From Candidatus Saccharimonadota bacterium (GTDB lineage: Bacteria > Patescibacteriota > Saccharimonadia > Saccharimonadales > Saccharimonadaceae), in assembly GCA_027311865.1 (NCBI GenBank), contig DAICYC010000002.1:1-64000 (forward strand): a stretch of DNA of 64,000 nt, written 5' to 3'. The notes beneath the pieces were generated by a model. The model worked only from the letters and a program-made list of their open reading frames with translations, had not been told where the DNA came from and did no database searches. Below are positions 41,986 through 50,918 of this stretch, piece by piece; positions within the stretch are counted from its first letter, which is position 1; every line of letters begins with the position of its first letter. The position numbers and the translations under genes were made by a program.

Positions 41986-43749
41986 ATGGCGCTTTTAACT
42001 GACGACAATCAGGAAAAGCTGACCAAACTTCTCATTGACGAGGGGTTGGTGACTGCTGAGGTGATCGACGAAGCGGTCGCCACGGCTAAACAGGCGAAAA
42101 AGCCACTCTTTTCGCATTTAACTGAACAAGCCATTGTTGATGAAGAGATGTTGACGCATGCTATCGCCCATGTATCTGGTGTGCCATACGTCAATCTGAC
42201 TTCAACGACTGTTGATCAAGAGATTTTAAATCTTTTGCCCGAAGATATAGCTGATCGATTCATGGCGGTGCCTCTGGCGGAGATTCAGAACCGGTTGGCA
42301 GTAGCGATGATTGACGCCAATAACGTTCAGGCTGTCGACTACTTGGCTAATCGAATTCAGCGTCCGCTAAAGGTCTTTATGGCCTCCGAATCGAGTGTTC
42401 GGCATATCATTAGTCAGTACAAAACCGACTTGTCAGATGTCGGTCGAGCAGCCGAGGACTCTCAAGAGGAGGCCGCTGAACAGTCGGCTAGCGACGTCAA
42501 GACTATTGTTCAAGATTCGCCAATTTCTCAAGCTCTCAGCAAAATTCTTGAATATGCCATCAAGGCTAGGGCCAGTGATATTCATGTTGAGCCGATGGAA
42601 AAGGCACTCAAAATTCGTGTCCGAGTCGACGGAGTACTGCGCGAAATCATGCAGCTACCAAAAAGCATCGAACCGGCCCTAGTGAGTCGAGTAAAGATTT
42701 TGTCCAACTTGAAAATCGACGAACACCGCACACCTCAGGATGGTCAATTCGCCGTCAAAGTGGCTGGTAAAGAAGTCGACCTCCGTATTGCTATCAGCCC
42801 AGTTGTTTGGGGCGAACAAATCGTTATTCGTTTGCTCGACAAAACTGGCAACACTTTTAATATTGAAGAAATGGGTTACGCCGGTCGATCACTTCGCGTA
42901 ATACGGCACGGTATCAAGCGGCCAAACGGCATGGTGCTGACGTCGGGCCCAACTGGTTCTGGTAAGTCAACCAGTCTGTACGCTTTGATAAAAGAAATCA
43001 AAGACGACAGCGTAAATATTGTGACTCTCGAGGATCCGGTCGAGTATAAAATGGCTGGCGTCAATCAGATTCAGGTTAACTCCGAAGTTGGTTTAACCTT
43101 CGCTAACGGCCTGCGATCAATTTTGCGTCAGGATCCTGATGTCGTGATGGTTGGTGAGATTCGTGACAATGAAACGGCTGCCCTAGCGGTCCAGGCAGCC
43201 CTGACCGGACACTTAGTCTTTAGTACGCTCCACACCAATAGCGCAGCGGGCGTCTTGCCGCGACTCCTTGATATGCAGATTGAACCTTTCTTGATTGCTA
43301 GTACCGTGAACACGATTATTGGTCAGCGGTTGGTTCGTCGAGTGGGGCCAAAGCGCGAGACTTATCAATCCAACGCTATCGAGACACAAAATATTTTAGC
43401 AACGGTTGGCCATCTCTTGCCAAAGACAAAAGAAGAAATCGCCTCGGTATCAGCCGATTTGGGTTATAAAGACCTACCGCTCGCAGGTCAAAACGCTTAT
43501 ACTCTAGTCAGAGGTGTCGATTCGCCCCAGCAACCAAACGGTTACAGCGGTCGGGCTGGCATCTATGAGGTCATGGACGTGAACAGTGAGATACAGAAAA
43601 TGATTGTCAATCGGGCGACGAGTTCCGAGATTCAACAAAAAGCAGTGTCTCAGGGTATGATTACGATGCGTCAGGACGGATATTTGAAAGCCTTGACAGG
43701 CATCACCACATTAGAAGAAGTAAACAGGGTAACGTCGGATACGGCATAA
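41986..43749 (+). CDS. pilB: Type IV pilus extension ATPase PilB
   Basis: 587 aa. N-terminal MshEN domain (about 1-150, with DEEMLTHAIAHVSGVPYVNL), then the GspE/PilB motor: ASDIHVEPMEKALKIRVRVDG, Walker A GPTGSGKSTSLYALI, Asp box TLEDPVEY, Walker B PDVVMVGEIRDNETA, His box FSTLHTNSA. The C-terminal tetracysteine zinc site that follows QRLVRR in most PilB/GspE proteins is absent (QRLVRRVGPKRETY). AAGGAG lies before the ATG. It powers pilus polymerisation with PilC. Confidence 0.95.
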   Translation: MALLTDDNQEKLTKLLIDEGLVTAEVIDEAVATAKQAKKPLFSHLTEQAIVDEEMLTHAIAHVSGVPYVNLTSTTVDQEILNLLPEDIADRFMAVPLAEIQNRLAVAMIDANNVQAVDYLANRIQRPLKVFMASESSVRHIISQYKTDLSDVGRAAEDSQEEAAEQSASDVKTIVQDSPISQALSKILEYAIKARASDIHVEPMEKALKIRVRVDGVLREIMQLPKSIEPALVSRVKILSNLKIDEHRTPQDGQFAVKVAGKEVDLRIAISPVVWGEQIVIRLLDKTGNTFNIEEMGYAGRSLRVIRHGIKRPNGMVLTSGPTGSGKSTSLYALIKEIKDDSVNIVTLEDPVEYKMAGVNQIQVNSEVGLTFANGLRSILRQDPDVVMVGEIRDNETAALAVQAALTGHLVFSTLHTNSAAGVLPRLLDMQIEPFLIASTVNTIIGQRLVRRVGPKRETYQSNAIETQNILATVGHLLPKTKEEIASVSADLGYKDLPLAGQNAYTLVRGVDSPQQPNGYSGRAGIYEVMDVNSEIQKMIVNRATSSEIQQKAVSQGMITMRQDGYLKALTGITTLEEVNRVTSDTA

Positions 43750-43762
43750 GGGTAGGGGAGAT

Positions 43763-44833
43763 ATGAACAATCAACAGCTCAGAATCGAAGTATTACTAGA
43801 AGAAGTCGTTCGCCGTCGGGCGTCGGACCTTCACTTGCAGGTCGGCTTGCCGCCGATGCTTCGGATTGACGGTTCACTGGTGCCAGTGGCTGGTTTCAAC
43901 CCGCTCGATGAAGCTGGTGTCGAGACTCTAGTGTTTGCCATTCTCGATCAAGACCAGCGTCAGATCTTGATGAAAGACAAAGAGTTTGACTTTAGTTTCG
44001 CTTTTGGTACGCTCGGACGTTTCCGTGTTAATGCCTTCCACGAACGCGGTAACTTGGCCGCCGCTCTTCGTCTAATCCCTAATGAAATCAAATCTGTTAC
44101 AGAGCTCGGCCTACCGAACGTTGTTATGAGTTTCGCTGATTACCCGCGCGGTTTGGTTCTAATCACCGGTCCAACTGGTTCCGGTAAGTCAACCACGCTA
44201 GCAGCGCTAGTTGATAAGATTAATACCGAGCGGTCGCATCACATTATTACCATCGAAGATCCGATTGAGTTTACTCACAAATCGAAAAAGTCGGTTGTCG
44301 TTCAGCGTGAAGTCCACTATGACACCTATAGCTTCTCGGCTGCACTGCGTTCGAGCTTGCGTCAGGACCCTGATGTCGTTCTAATCGGTGAGATGCGTGA
44401 CCTGGAGACAATTTCGGCCGCAATTACAATTGCCGAGACTGGCCACTTGGTCTTTGCGACCCTTCACACCAACAGTGCTGCTCAATCGATCGATCGTATG
44501 ATTGATGTGTTCCCACCGCACCAGCAACCGCAAGTTCGAGCGCAGCTCTCCAATATTCTGATGGCGATTGTGTCGCAGCGACTCGTGCCATCAATTGGTG
44601 GTGGTCGAGTCGCCGCCGCTGAAATCCTGGTTGCTAACCCGGCGGTTCGCAATATTATTCGCGAGGGCAAGTCTCACCAGCTCGACGCTGTGATTCAGAC
44701 CGGAGCTGACCAAGGTATGCAGACAATGGACCGCACGCTGGTTAACCTCGTCCAGTCCGGTACGGTGACTTATGATAACGCGCGTGAATACGCTGTCGAC
44801 TTGACCGAATTTGAACGGTTGATGAGAGGATAG
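43763..44833 (+). CDS. pilT: Type IV pilus retraction ATPase PilT
   Basis: 356 aa. PilT hallmarks: ASDLHLQVGLPPMLRIDGSL, Walker A GPTGSGKSTTLAALVD, IEDPIEF, RSSLRQDPDVVLIGEMRDLETI, ATLHTNSAAQSIDRMIDVFPPHQQPQVR (split ATLHTNSAAQSIDRM and IDVFPPHQQPQVR). The AIRNLIREGK-type end is AVRNIIREGKSHQLDAVIQTG. Its presence beside PilB predicts retractable pili, useful for twitching, DNA uptake or pulling toward a host cell. GGGGAG precedes the ATG. Confidence 0.95.
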   Translation: MNNQQLRIEVLLEEVVRRRASDLHLQVGLPPMLRIDGSLVPVAGFNPLDEAGVETLVFAILDQDQRQILMKDKEFDFSFAFGTLGRFRVNAFHERGNLAAALRLIPNEIKSVTELGLPNVVMSFADYPRGLVLITGPTGSGKSTTLAALVDKINTERSHHIITIEDPIEFTHKSKKSVVVQREVHYDTYSFSAALRSSLRQDPDVVLIGEMRDLETISAAITIAETGHLVFATLHTNSAAQSIDRMIDVFPPHQQPQVRAQLSNILMAIVSQRLVPSIGGGRVAAAEILVANPAVRNIIREGKSHQLDAVIQTGADQGMQTMDRTLVNLVQSGTVTYDNAREYAVDLTEFERLMRG

Positions 44834-44843
44834 GCGAGGATCG

Positions 44844-46055
44844 ATGAAAAAGTTTAACTACGAAGCCAAGGACCAAGCGACCAACAAGGTCGTCAAGGCA
44901 ACCATCCAAGCCGAATCAGAATCGTCAGCCGCCCGCTTGCTGGTAAAGCAAGGTTTTGTACCGCTGTCGATTAAAGAAATCAATGAGCAGGGCAATTTCA
45001 TCGGAAAAATAACCGGCCGAATTACTACCAAGGATCGGGTTATGCTCAGCCGTCAGCTGGCGACATTGATTGGAGCTGGTCTGCCGCTCAGCCAGAGCCT
45101 CCACACGGTACTCGAGCAGACTGAAAACAAGCAGCTTCGCTCCGTCGTCGAAGATATTGCCGCCAGTGTTGAGGGTGGCCGATCGCTATCGGAATCATTT
45201 GGTAAGTACCCGAAAGTTTTCGACGAAGTCTTTATCTCTTTGATTGCCGCCGGTGAGCTATCGGGGACGCTCGACGAGTCACTGCGTCGAATTGCTGATC
45301 AGCAGGAGAAAGACGCCTCGGTTTCGAGTAAAATTCGTGGGGCTATGACGTATCCAATTATCGTATTGGTCGTTATTTTCGCTGTTATGGCATTCATGCT
45401 GTTCACGGTTGTGCCGCAAGTTGAAAAACTCTACGAAGACCTCGGTAAAGAGTTGCCGTTCCTAACCATGATGATGGTCGGTATGGCTAACTTCTTGAAA
45501 GATTTCTGGTGGTTGGCGATCCTAGTAGTCGGCGCTGGTATTTACTTCTTGATTCAATATCTTCAGACTGACTCGGGAATTGCTTTTAAGGACAATTTCA
45601 AGCTCAAAGCGCCAATTGTTGGTGGTATGTTCCAGAAACTATACATGGCTCGATTTGCTCGGACTGGCCAAACTTTGCTCAGCTCTGGCGTGGCGATGCT
45701 CGATATGCTCAAAATTACCGGTCGAGCCGTCAACAATACCGTGCTAAAGAAGAGTATCGATCGGGCGACCGAAAAAGTTCAGGGTGGAAAAGCCTTGTCG
45801 GTAGCCTTAACTCCCGAAGATGCTATTTTGCCGCTAGTGCCGCAAATGATAAAAATCGGTGAACAGTCGGGCCGAATCGACGAAATGATGGGTCGAGTTG
45901 CCAAGGTGTACGAAGATGAACTCGACGAACAGATCAAGACCATTTCCACCGCCATTGAGCCGGTGCTGATGGTCGTCCTAGCCGTCGTAGCTGGTGGTAT
46001 GGTTGGAGCAATTTTGCTGCCGATTTACAGCTTGGTCAACGGCATTAATATCTAG
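44844..46055 (+). CDS. pilC: Type IV pilus inner-membrane platform protein PilC
   Basis: 403 aa with two GspF domains: first TKDRVMLSRQLATLIGAGLPLSQSL and SSKIRGAMTYPIIVLVVIFAVMAF, second FARTGQTLLSSGVAMLDMLKITG and the C-terminal AIEPVLMVVLAVVAGGMVGAILLPIYSLV. Three TM helices. It anchors pilin assembly over PilB and PilT. The start context GCGAGGATCG is a weak ribosome binding site 10 bases after pilT. Confidence 0.95.
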   Translation: MKKFNYEAKDQATNKVVKATIQAESESSAARLLVKQGFVPLSIKEINEQGNFIGKITGRITTKDRVMLSRQLATLIGAGLPLSQSLHTVLEQTENKQLRSVVEDIAASVEGGRSLSESFGKYPKVFDEVFISLIAAGELSGTLDESLRRIADQQEKDASVSSKIRGAMTYPIIVLVVIFAVMAFMLFTVVPQVEKLYEDLGKELPFLTMMMVGMANFLKDFWWLAILVVGAGIYFLIQYLQTDSGIAFKDNFKLKAPIVGGMFQKLYMARFARTGQTLLSSGVAMLDMLKITGRAVNNTVLKKSIDRATEKVQGGKALSVALTPEDAILPLVPQMIKIGEQSGRIDEMMGRVAKVYEDELDEQIKTISTAIEPVLMVVLAVVAGGMVGAILLPIYSLVNGINI

Positions 46056-46078
46056 ACAGATTATTAGCAGTAGAGTAC

Positions 46079-46084
46079 TATAAA
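46079..46084 (+). promoter_or_regulatory. Candidate -10 of the major pilin gene
   Basis: TATAAA in the 74-bp gap between pilC and the pilin gene, which also has a strong AAGGAAAGGTGG ribosome binding site. This would allow the pilin to be made at a higher level than the machinery. Confidence 0.45.
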
Positions 46085-46129
46085 CGTAACCAACTTAACT
46101 AGTTTGTAAGGAAAGGTGGGAAACACTTT

Positions 46130-46651
46130 ATGAGCAAACAATCAACTAATAAGGGATTCACGATCATCGAGGTCGTATTGGTCTTGGCGATTGCCGGATT
46201 GATCTTCTTGATGGTCTTTATCGCGTTACCAGCGTTGCAGCGTAACCAACGAGACACCCAGCGCAAGAACGACATGAGCCGTTTACAGACGGCCGTCGCC
46301 AACTACACTAGCGCCAACCGAGGTAACTTGCCGGCTAACACTACTGCTGGATGGGGTTCATTCACTTCGCAGTATCTAACAGTTGGTAGCGATACCTTCA
46401 TTGATCCGAGCGGAGCAAACTCAGCTCAGGCGTCCACAGTAACTACATACGTAATTACGCCACAAGCAGCCGCTACGCTAACTGGTGGATTCTCTGACAA
46501 CGGCACTAGCCCGACTCAGAATGTTATTTATGCCACTCCAGCAACAGTTTGTAGTCCAACTAACTCCGCCGCGACTCAAACGGCTGGTAGCCGCAAGGTT
46601 TCATTCCGCATGGCTCTCGAAGGTGGCGGTTACCACTGCGTCAACAATTAG
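46130..46651 (+). CDS. Major type IV prepilin
   Basis: 173 aa. Leader MSKQSTNKG, cleavage G|FTIIEVVLVLAIAGLIFLMVF, with Glu5 of the mature chain present. A hydrophilic helix (QRNQRDTQRKNDMSRLQTAVANY) follows and the globular part has two Cys (ATVCSPT and GYHCVNN at the end) that could form the D-region disulfide. It is the only pilin in the locus with its own leader and strong ribosome binding site, hence the likely major subunit. Confidence 0.9.
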   Translation: MSKQSTNKGFTIIEVVLVLAIAGLIFLMVFIALPALQRNQRDTQRKNDMSRLQTAVANYTSANRGNLPANTTAGWGSFTSQYLTVGSDTFIDPSGANSAQASTVTTYVITPQAAATLTGGFSDNGTSPTQNVIYATPATVCSPTNSAATQTAGSRKVSFRMALEGGGYHCVNN

Positions 46652-46668
46652 TCATTCGATAGTACCTT

Positions 46669-47553
46669 ATGATTTTGCCTGATTACTTTTACATCATCAG
46701 CCTAGGATTACTCGGGCTGGTGATGGGGAGTTTTGCGGGCGCCACTGTCTGGCGAGCACGAGCTCGCCAGCTTTTGTTTGACAAAGACACTGGCGGAGAG
46801 GTTGATGATGTGGAGTGGAAGCGACTCCGACCACTTACAAAAGCTTCGACCAAGGCCGACCGATCGCGGTGTCTTAATTGCCAAAAGCCACTGCGTTGGT
46901 TCAACCTGATTCCGCTGGTTAGCTGGCTCTATCAGCACGGTCGATGTCAAGCTTGTCAGCAACCAATTGGTCGCTTCGAGCCGCTGATCGAAGTTAGTGT
47001 GGCGGCTGTTTTTATTGCTTCCTATGTATTTTGGCCAGGCGAGATCGCGTCAAGTTTGGCGATAGCCGAATTTGTTGTATGGTTGATGGCCGTGGTAGTT
47101 ATGGCGATTTTATTTGCTTATGATGCCAAGTGGTTTTTGCTTCAAGATCGTCACAATCTGGCGTTGGCGGTCGTCGGTACTGTTACTACAGGCATTGCTA
47201 TCACTGGGTCATCTAATCCATCCGAGACACTGCTGAGCGCTCTAGGAGCGGTTGGCGTGCTTAGTGGAATTTATTTGCTGCTGTATCTGGTGTCGAAGGG
47301 TCGCTGGATTGGCTTTGGCGATATCAAGCTCGGTGTCGGTCTGGGACTACTTCTGGTGGACTGGAAGTTAGCCATACTGGCTTTCTTTATGGCTAATTTA
47401 ATCGGCTGTCTCTATGTTATTCCAGGCATGCTGAGCGGTCGATTAGGCCGACAGTCGCAGGTTCCGTTTGGGCCGTTTCTAATTCTCGGCACCATTATCG
47501 CCAAGCTCTTCGGCGCGGCAATAATCGCTTGGTACGTGAGTATTTTAGCCTGA
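46669..47553 (+). CDS. pilD: Prepilin peptidase / N-methyltransferase PilD
   Basis: Cleaves and methylates prepilins. 294 aa, about eight TM helices. The zinc-type CxxC pairs of the cytoplasmic domain are kept (CLNCQKPLRW and CQACQQPIGR), and the two catalytic Asp lie in FAYDAKWFLLQD and GFGDIKLGVGLG. An extra charged insert of about 25 residues (LLFDKDTGGEVDDVEWKRLRP) precedes the first CxxC. It follows the major pilin by 17 nt. Confidence 0.93.
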   Translation: MILPDYFYIISLGLLGLVMGSFAGATVWRARARQLLFDKDTGGEVDDVEWKRLRPLTKASTKADRSRCLNCQKPLRWFNLIPLVSWLYQHGRCQACQQPIGRFEPLIEVSVAAVFIASYVFWPGEIASSLAIAEFVVWLMAVVVMAILFAYDAKWFLLQDRHNLALAVVGTVTTGIAITGSSNPSETLLSALGAVGVLSGIYLLLYLVSKGRWIGFGDIKLGVGLGLLLVDWKLAILAFFMANLIGCLYVIPGMLSGRLGRQSQVPFGPFLILGTIIAKLFGAAIIAWYVSILA

Positions 47554-47574
47554 AATTATCATTATTGCTTATGC

Positions 47575-47580
47575 TATAAT
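47575..47580 (+). promoter_or_regulatory. -10 element of the minor pilin cluster
   Basis: TATAAT ends 9 nt before the ATG at 47590; leader about 2-3 nt. Confidence 0.62.
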
Positions 47581-47589
47581 GACCTCAGT

Positions 47590-48366
47590 ATGCAGACACG
47601 GGTAGAAACCGGTTTTACAATCATCGAGACGATGCTGGTCTTGGCTATTACCGGTCTGCTGGTCGCCGGTCTATTTGTTGGAGTCGGCACTTCATTATCG
47701 ATACAGCGGTATCGCGATTCAGCCGAGAGCTTCAAAGCTTTGTTGCAGAGTCAGTATGGCGAGCTGGCCAATATTCGAAATGATCGACCTGACACTTGGC
47801 AGTGTAACCCGGCCGGGCAGTCAAACTCGGGCAGCCCGGAAGTGCGCGGCCAAAGTGATTGCATAATGGTTGGTCGAATGGTAGATATCGTTGGAGCGAA
47901 CGTCAAGCTCTATACGATTGTCGGGATAGAGATTAATAATCCTACGCCCGGTAACGATATTCATGTTTTGCGAAACAACTATACACTTCGGGTGTCGAAC
48001 GTCGAAATCGAACAGGATAGCTTAGACTGGGGCTCGGAAATTGGCTGGCCAGTGAGTGGCACCGGCTCGGGCGGTTCAACACCACGTCGCTTGTCGATAT
48101 TAATCGTTCGATCGCCGGAAAGCGGCCAGGTCTACACGTTTACCTCCAACAACGTTTACAATAATCCGTCGCAAGCTCATATCCGTAACTTAATTGTTGC
48201 TAATACCGGACAAGGTGAGCGACTAGTCTGTATTCGACCAGCTGATAATGCCATCGTCGGTGAGCGCCAGGGGGTGCTGCTGACTTCCTACGCGTCATCG
48301 GCTAGTGCGGTTGAGATGGTGTCAAATAGCTTTCTGCAGACTTCAGGCAGGAGCTCACGATGCTAG
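47590..48366 (+). CDS. Minor prepilin (FimT/GspH position)
   Basis: 258 aa. Short leader MQTRVETG, cleavage G|FTIIETMLVLAITGLLVAGLFVGVG. The globular part has three or four Cys, among them TWQCNPA, SDCIMVG and VCIRPA. First of four consecutive pilin-type genes; minor pilins of this kind prime pilus assembly and form the tip. Overlaps the next gene by 7 nt. Confidence 0.85.
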   Translation: MQTRVETGFTIIETMLVLAITGLLVAGLFVGVGTSLSIQRYRDSAESFKALLQSQYGELANIRNDRPDTWQCNPAGQSNSGSPEVRGQSDCIMVGRMVDIVGANVKLYTIVGIEINNPTPGNDIHVLRNNYTLRVSNVEIEQDSLDWGSEIGWPVSGTGSGGSTPRRLSILIVRSPESGQVYTFTSNNVYNNPSQAHIRNLIVANTGQGERLVCIRPADNAIVGERQGVLLTSYASSASAVEMVSNSFLQTSGRSSRC

Positions 48367-48983
48367 GGCGTTATCAAAACGGCGACACATTAGTTGAGGT
48401 TCTGTTTGCGATTACAGTGTTTAGCTTGGTTGTCGTTGGCTCACTGGTCATCATGAATCAAGGTGTTGCAGCGGCTCAGCGTTCAATCGAGATATCATCA
48501 GTTCGTCATCAGATTGATGCCCAGGCTGAAACGCTGCGTTTTATGCACGATTCCTATTCGGCGGCTCGCCAGGCGGGGACGACTTTTAACCTTAGCGATG
48601 GCGTTACTTCGCCAGCCGAAGAATGGCAGCGGATGATTAGTTCTGGTTCGATGGTCAACTCCGCAACGGCTTTCAACACTAATGACGCTAGTGCCCGGCG
48701 CTGCCAGGCGATTCCGTCGGCTGGTTTTGTGGTTGATCCAGTTAACGTCCGTTTCATCAATAGCGGTAGTATATTAACGCAATCGCAAACTTATTCACAA
48801 CTTGTCTACAGTGGATCGGTTCTCAGCGCGGCACGCGGTATTTGGATCGAAGCTGTTCGATCAGCACCCGTGGCAAATAACACCGGTTATATTGATTTTC
48901 ATATCCGCGCGTGCTGGGATACAGTGGGCATGAATGTGCCGATGCGAATCGGAACGATTGTGAGGCTCTATGACCAACGATAA
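48360..48983 (+). CDS. Minor prepilin (PilV/GspI position) with Asp at +1
   Basis: 207 aa. Leader MLGRYQNG, then G|DTLVEVLFAITVFSLVVVGSLVIM: the usual Phe/Met at mature position 1 is Asp while Glu5 is kept. Variants of GDTLxEVL occur in some Gram-positive and CPR pilins. The rest has two Cys (ARRCQAI and RACWDT). Overlaps both neighbours, so the cluster is translationally coupled. Confidence 0.82.
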   Translation: MLGRYQNGDTLVEVLFAITVFSLVVVGSLVIMNQGVAAAQRSIEISSVRHQIDAQAETLRFMHDSYSAARQAGTTFNLSDGVTSPAEEWQRMISSGSMVNSATAFNTNDASARRCQAIPSAGFVVDPVNVRFINSGSILTQSQTYSQLVYSGSVLSAARGIWIEAVRSAPVANNTGYIDFHIRACWDTVGMNVPMRIGTIVRLYDQR

Positions 48984-49692
48984 TCACCGAAATCAGCGCG
49001 GCTTTACCATAATCGAGATGATGCTGTCGATGATTTTTATATCATTCCTGTTGCTAGCGATTGCGATGATTATTGTTCACGTTGGCAATATCTACAATAA
49101 AGGCATGACTCTCAAAGAGGTTAATCAGGCTTCACGACTAATAGAGTCTGATATTTCGCGCAGTATGCGTGAAAGTGGCTCGTTTTCTATGACTTCCAAT
49201 TATCGGCCAGTTTCCGGTGTCGGTGGTCGTTTGTGCTTGGATAAATATAGTTATTTGTGGAATTATGAGGCCGCCATTCAGTCTGGCAATTCAGGCGTCA
49301 TCACTTATGCTAGTGGGGGATCGCTGTCGGGACGGCCGATTCATCTTGTCAAAGTTCCGGATTCGTCGGGTGCTTACTGCGCACGTTCCGGCTCGAGTTT
49401 CGTATTGGGTGACGTGAGAGTAGCTGATCAGGCCGAAGCCGTTGAGTTGTTAAAAGGCGGTGACAAGATGTTGAGTATTCATAGATTGAGTCTCCAGACT
49501 AATGCGGCCGGCACCAACAGTCTAACCGGGCAGCAGCTATATCGATTGTCGTATACTATCGGCACCGGTGATATAGCGGCACTGAATTCAACGCGAACCG
49601 CTTGTCGAGTACCGAGTGACGCCGCGGCCAACTTCAATTTTTGTTCCGTTCAGCAATTTGATTTAGTTATAAGAACTGGGAATGGTATTTAA
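48970..49692 (+). CDS. Minor prepilin (PilW/GspJ position)
   Basis: 240 aa. Leader MTNDNHRNQRG, cleavage G|FTIIEMMLSMIFISFLLLAIAMIIVHV with Glu5. The VNQASRLIESDISRSMRES helix is typical of PilW/GspJ types, as is the size. Its stop overlaps the next ATG (TAATG). Confidence 0.82.
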   Translation: MTNDNHRNQRGFTIIEMMLSMIFISFLLLAIAMIIVHVGNIYNKGMTLKEVNQASRLIESDISRSMRESGSFSMTSNYRPVSGVGGRLCLDKYSYLWNYEAAIQSGNSGVITYASGGSLSGRPIHLVKVPDSSGAYCARSGSSFVLGDVRVADQAEAVELLKGGDKMLSIHRLSLQTNAAGTNSLTGQQLYRLSYTIGTGDIAALNSTRTACRVPSDAAANFNFCSVQQFDLVIRTGNGI

Positions 49693-50918
49693 TGAGAGGT
49701 GACATGAAACATAATCGACAAACCGGTGCTGTATCAATTTTTGTAGTTATTTTTGCCGCCTTGCTTTTAATTATTGTGACAGTTGGTTTTATTCAGATTA
49801 TGATTGCTGATCAACGCGAGGCGACTAATCGAGATTTGTCGCAGAGCGCCTACGATTCGGCTCTGGCGGGAGTAGAGGACTCTAAACGAGCTTTGTTAAG
49901 ATATCTGTCGATCTGTGAAACCGGTTCGGCGGCGGCTTGTAGTGCCGCTCGAACGGCTATCGATAGTGATGTCTGTAATGAGGCAGTCCGAGCGGGCAAT
50001 ATTATTGGATCCGATAGCGAAGGTCCACGCACGACTTCGGGTACTTACGGTGAAATCAAGATTCAACAAAGTACTAGTACTGGCGACGGCAGTCTGGATC
50101 AAGCTTACACTTGTGTCAAAATGGAACTCGATACCGATGATTTTGTCGGCAATACGGCTATGAATCAATCAGTTCTGGTGCCCCTCCGGGGAACCGGCGA
50201 TATCGATGCCGTGACGGTCGAGTGGTTTTCGCGGGATGATTTGAGCGGAGCCGCCAGCACCGCCGTCAGCCTGCTTGGTGCGACCGCCGCCCCAAAGCCG
50301 TTAATCGCTCAGGCCAACTGGCCAGGTAATCGTCCACCATTACTTCGAACGCAACTGATGCAGTTCGGCAATAGCTTCACGCTCGATGGTTTTGACGTGA
50401 TGCCGAGCGGTAGAAGCAACACCAACACCGTCTTCTTGTACCCAACCTCAGACGGCGCTGCCAACACATCAACTTCGTTTGCGGCGCGTGATGTTCGCAA
50501 ATCAACGGCAACCGATCCAACTTTACCGGCCACATCGGCTGACACGCCATTGCCGGTTCGTTGTAGCAACAACCTGTCGTCGGGTGGCTATTCTTGCCGT
50601 TTACGTCTGGCTCTGCCGGACCCGATCGGCGGTGGTGATCGAACGGCTTATCTGCGTCTAACGCCGCTCTACAACTCAACGCATTTTCGAATTACCATGT
50701 CACGCGGTCCACAGGCCGTTCAATTCAGCGGCGTTCAGCCGATTGTTGACTCAACTGGTCGTGCCAACGATTTGTTCCGCCGAGTTGAGAGTCGGGTCAA
50801 TTTAGTTGACACTAGCTTCCCGTATCCGGAAGCAGCCATCGATCTGACGGGCGATTTGTGCAAAGACTTTGCGGTAACTGATACAACATACTACGCCAGT
50901 TCGAGCTGTACACCTTAG
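49692..50918 (+). CDS. PilX-type pilus protein
   Basis: 408 aa. The N-terminus KHNRQTGAVSIFVVIFAALLLIIVTVGFIQIM matches the PilX_N pattern (RGxxSlfvvi) rather than a class III prepilin: no Glu5. Residues 50-408 are Ser/Thr-rich with about ten Cys, probably a large globular outer domain that could sit at the pilus tip. The ATG at 49692 is coupled to the previous stop; an ATG at 49704 with GAGGT close upstream is the alternative. Its 3' end overlaps xerC/D by 4 nt. Confidence 0.82.
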   Translation: MRGDMKHNRQTGAVSIFVVIFAALLLIIVTVGFIQIMIADQREATNRDLSQSAYDSALAGVEDSKRALLRYLSICETGSAAACSAARTAIDSDVCNEAVRAGNIIGSDSEGPRTTSGTYGEIKIQQSTSTGDGSLDQAYTCVKMELDTDDFVGNTAMNQSVLVPLRGTGDIDAVTVEWFSRDDLSGAASTAVSLLGATAAPKPLIAQANWPGNRPPLLRTQLMQFGNSFTLDGFDVMPSGRSNTNTVFLYPTSDGAANTSTSFAARDVRKSTATDPTLPATSADTPLPVRCSNNLSSGGYSCRLRLALPDPIGGGDRTAYLRLTPLYNSTHFRITMSRGPQAVQFSGVQPIVDSTGRANDLFRRVESRVNLVDTSFPYPEAAIDLTGDLCKDFAVTDTTYYASSSCTP

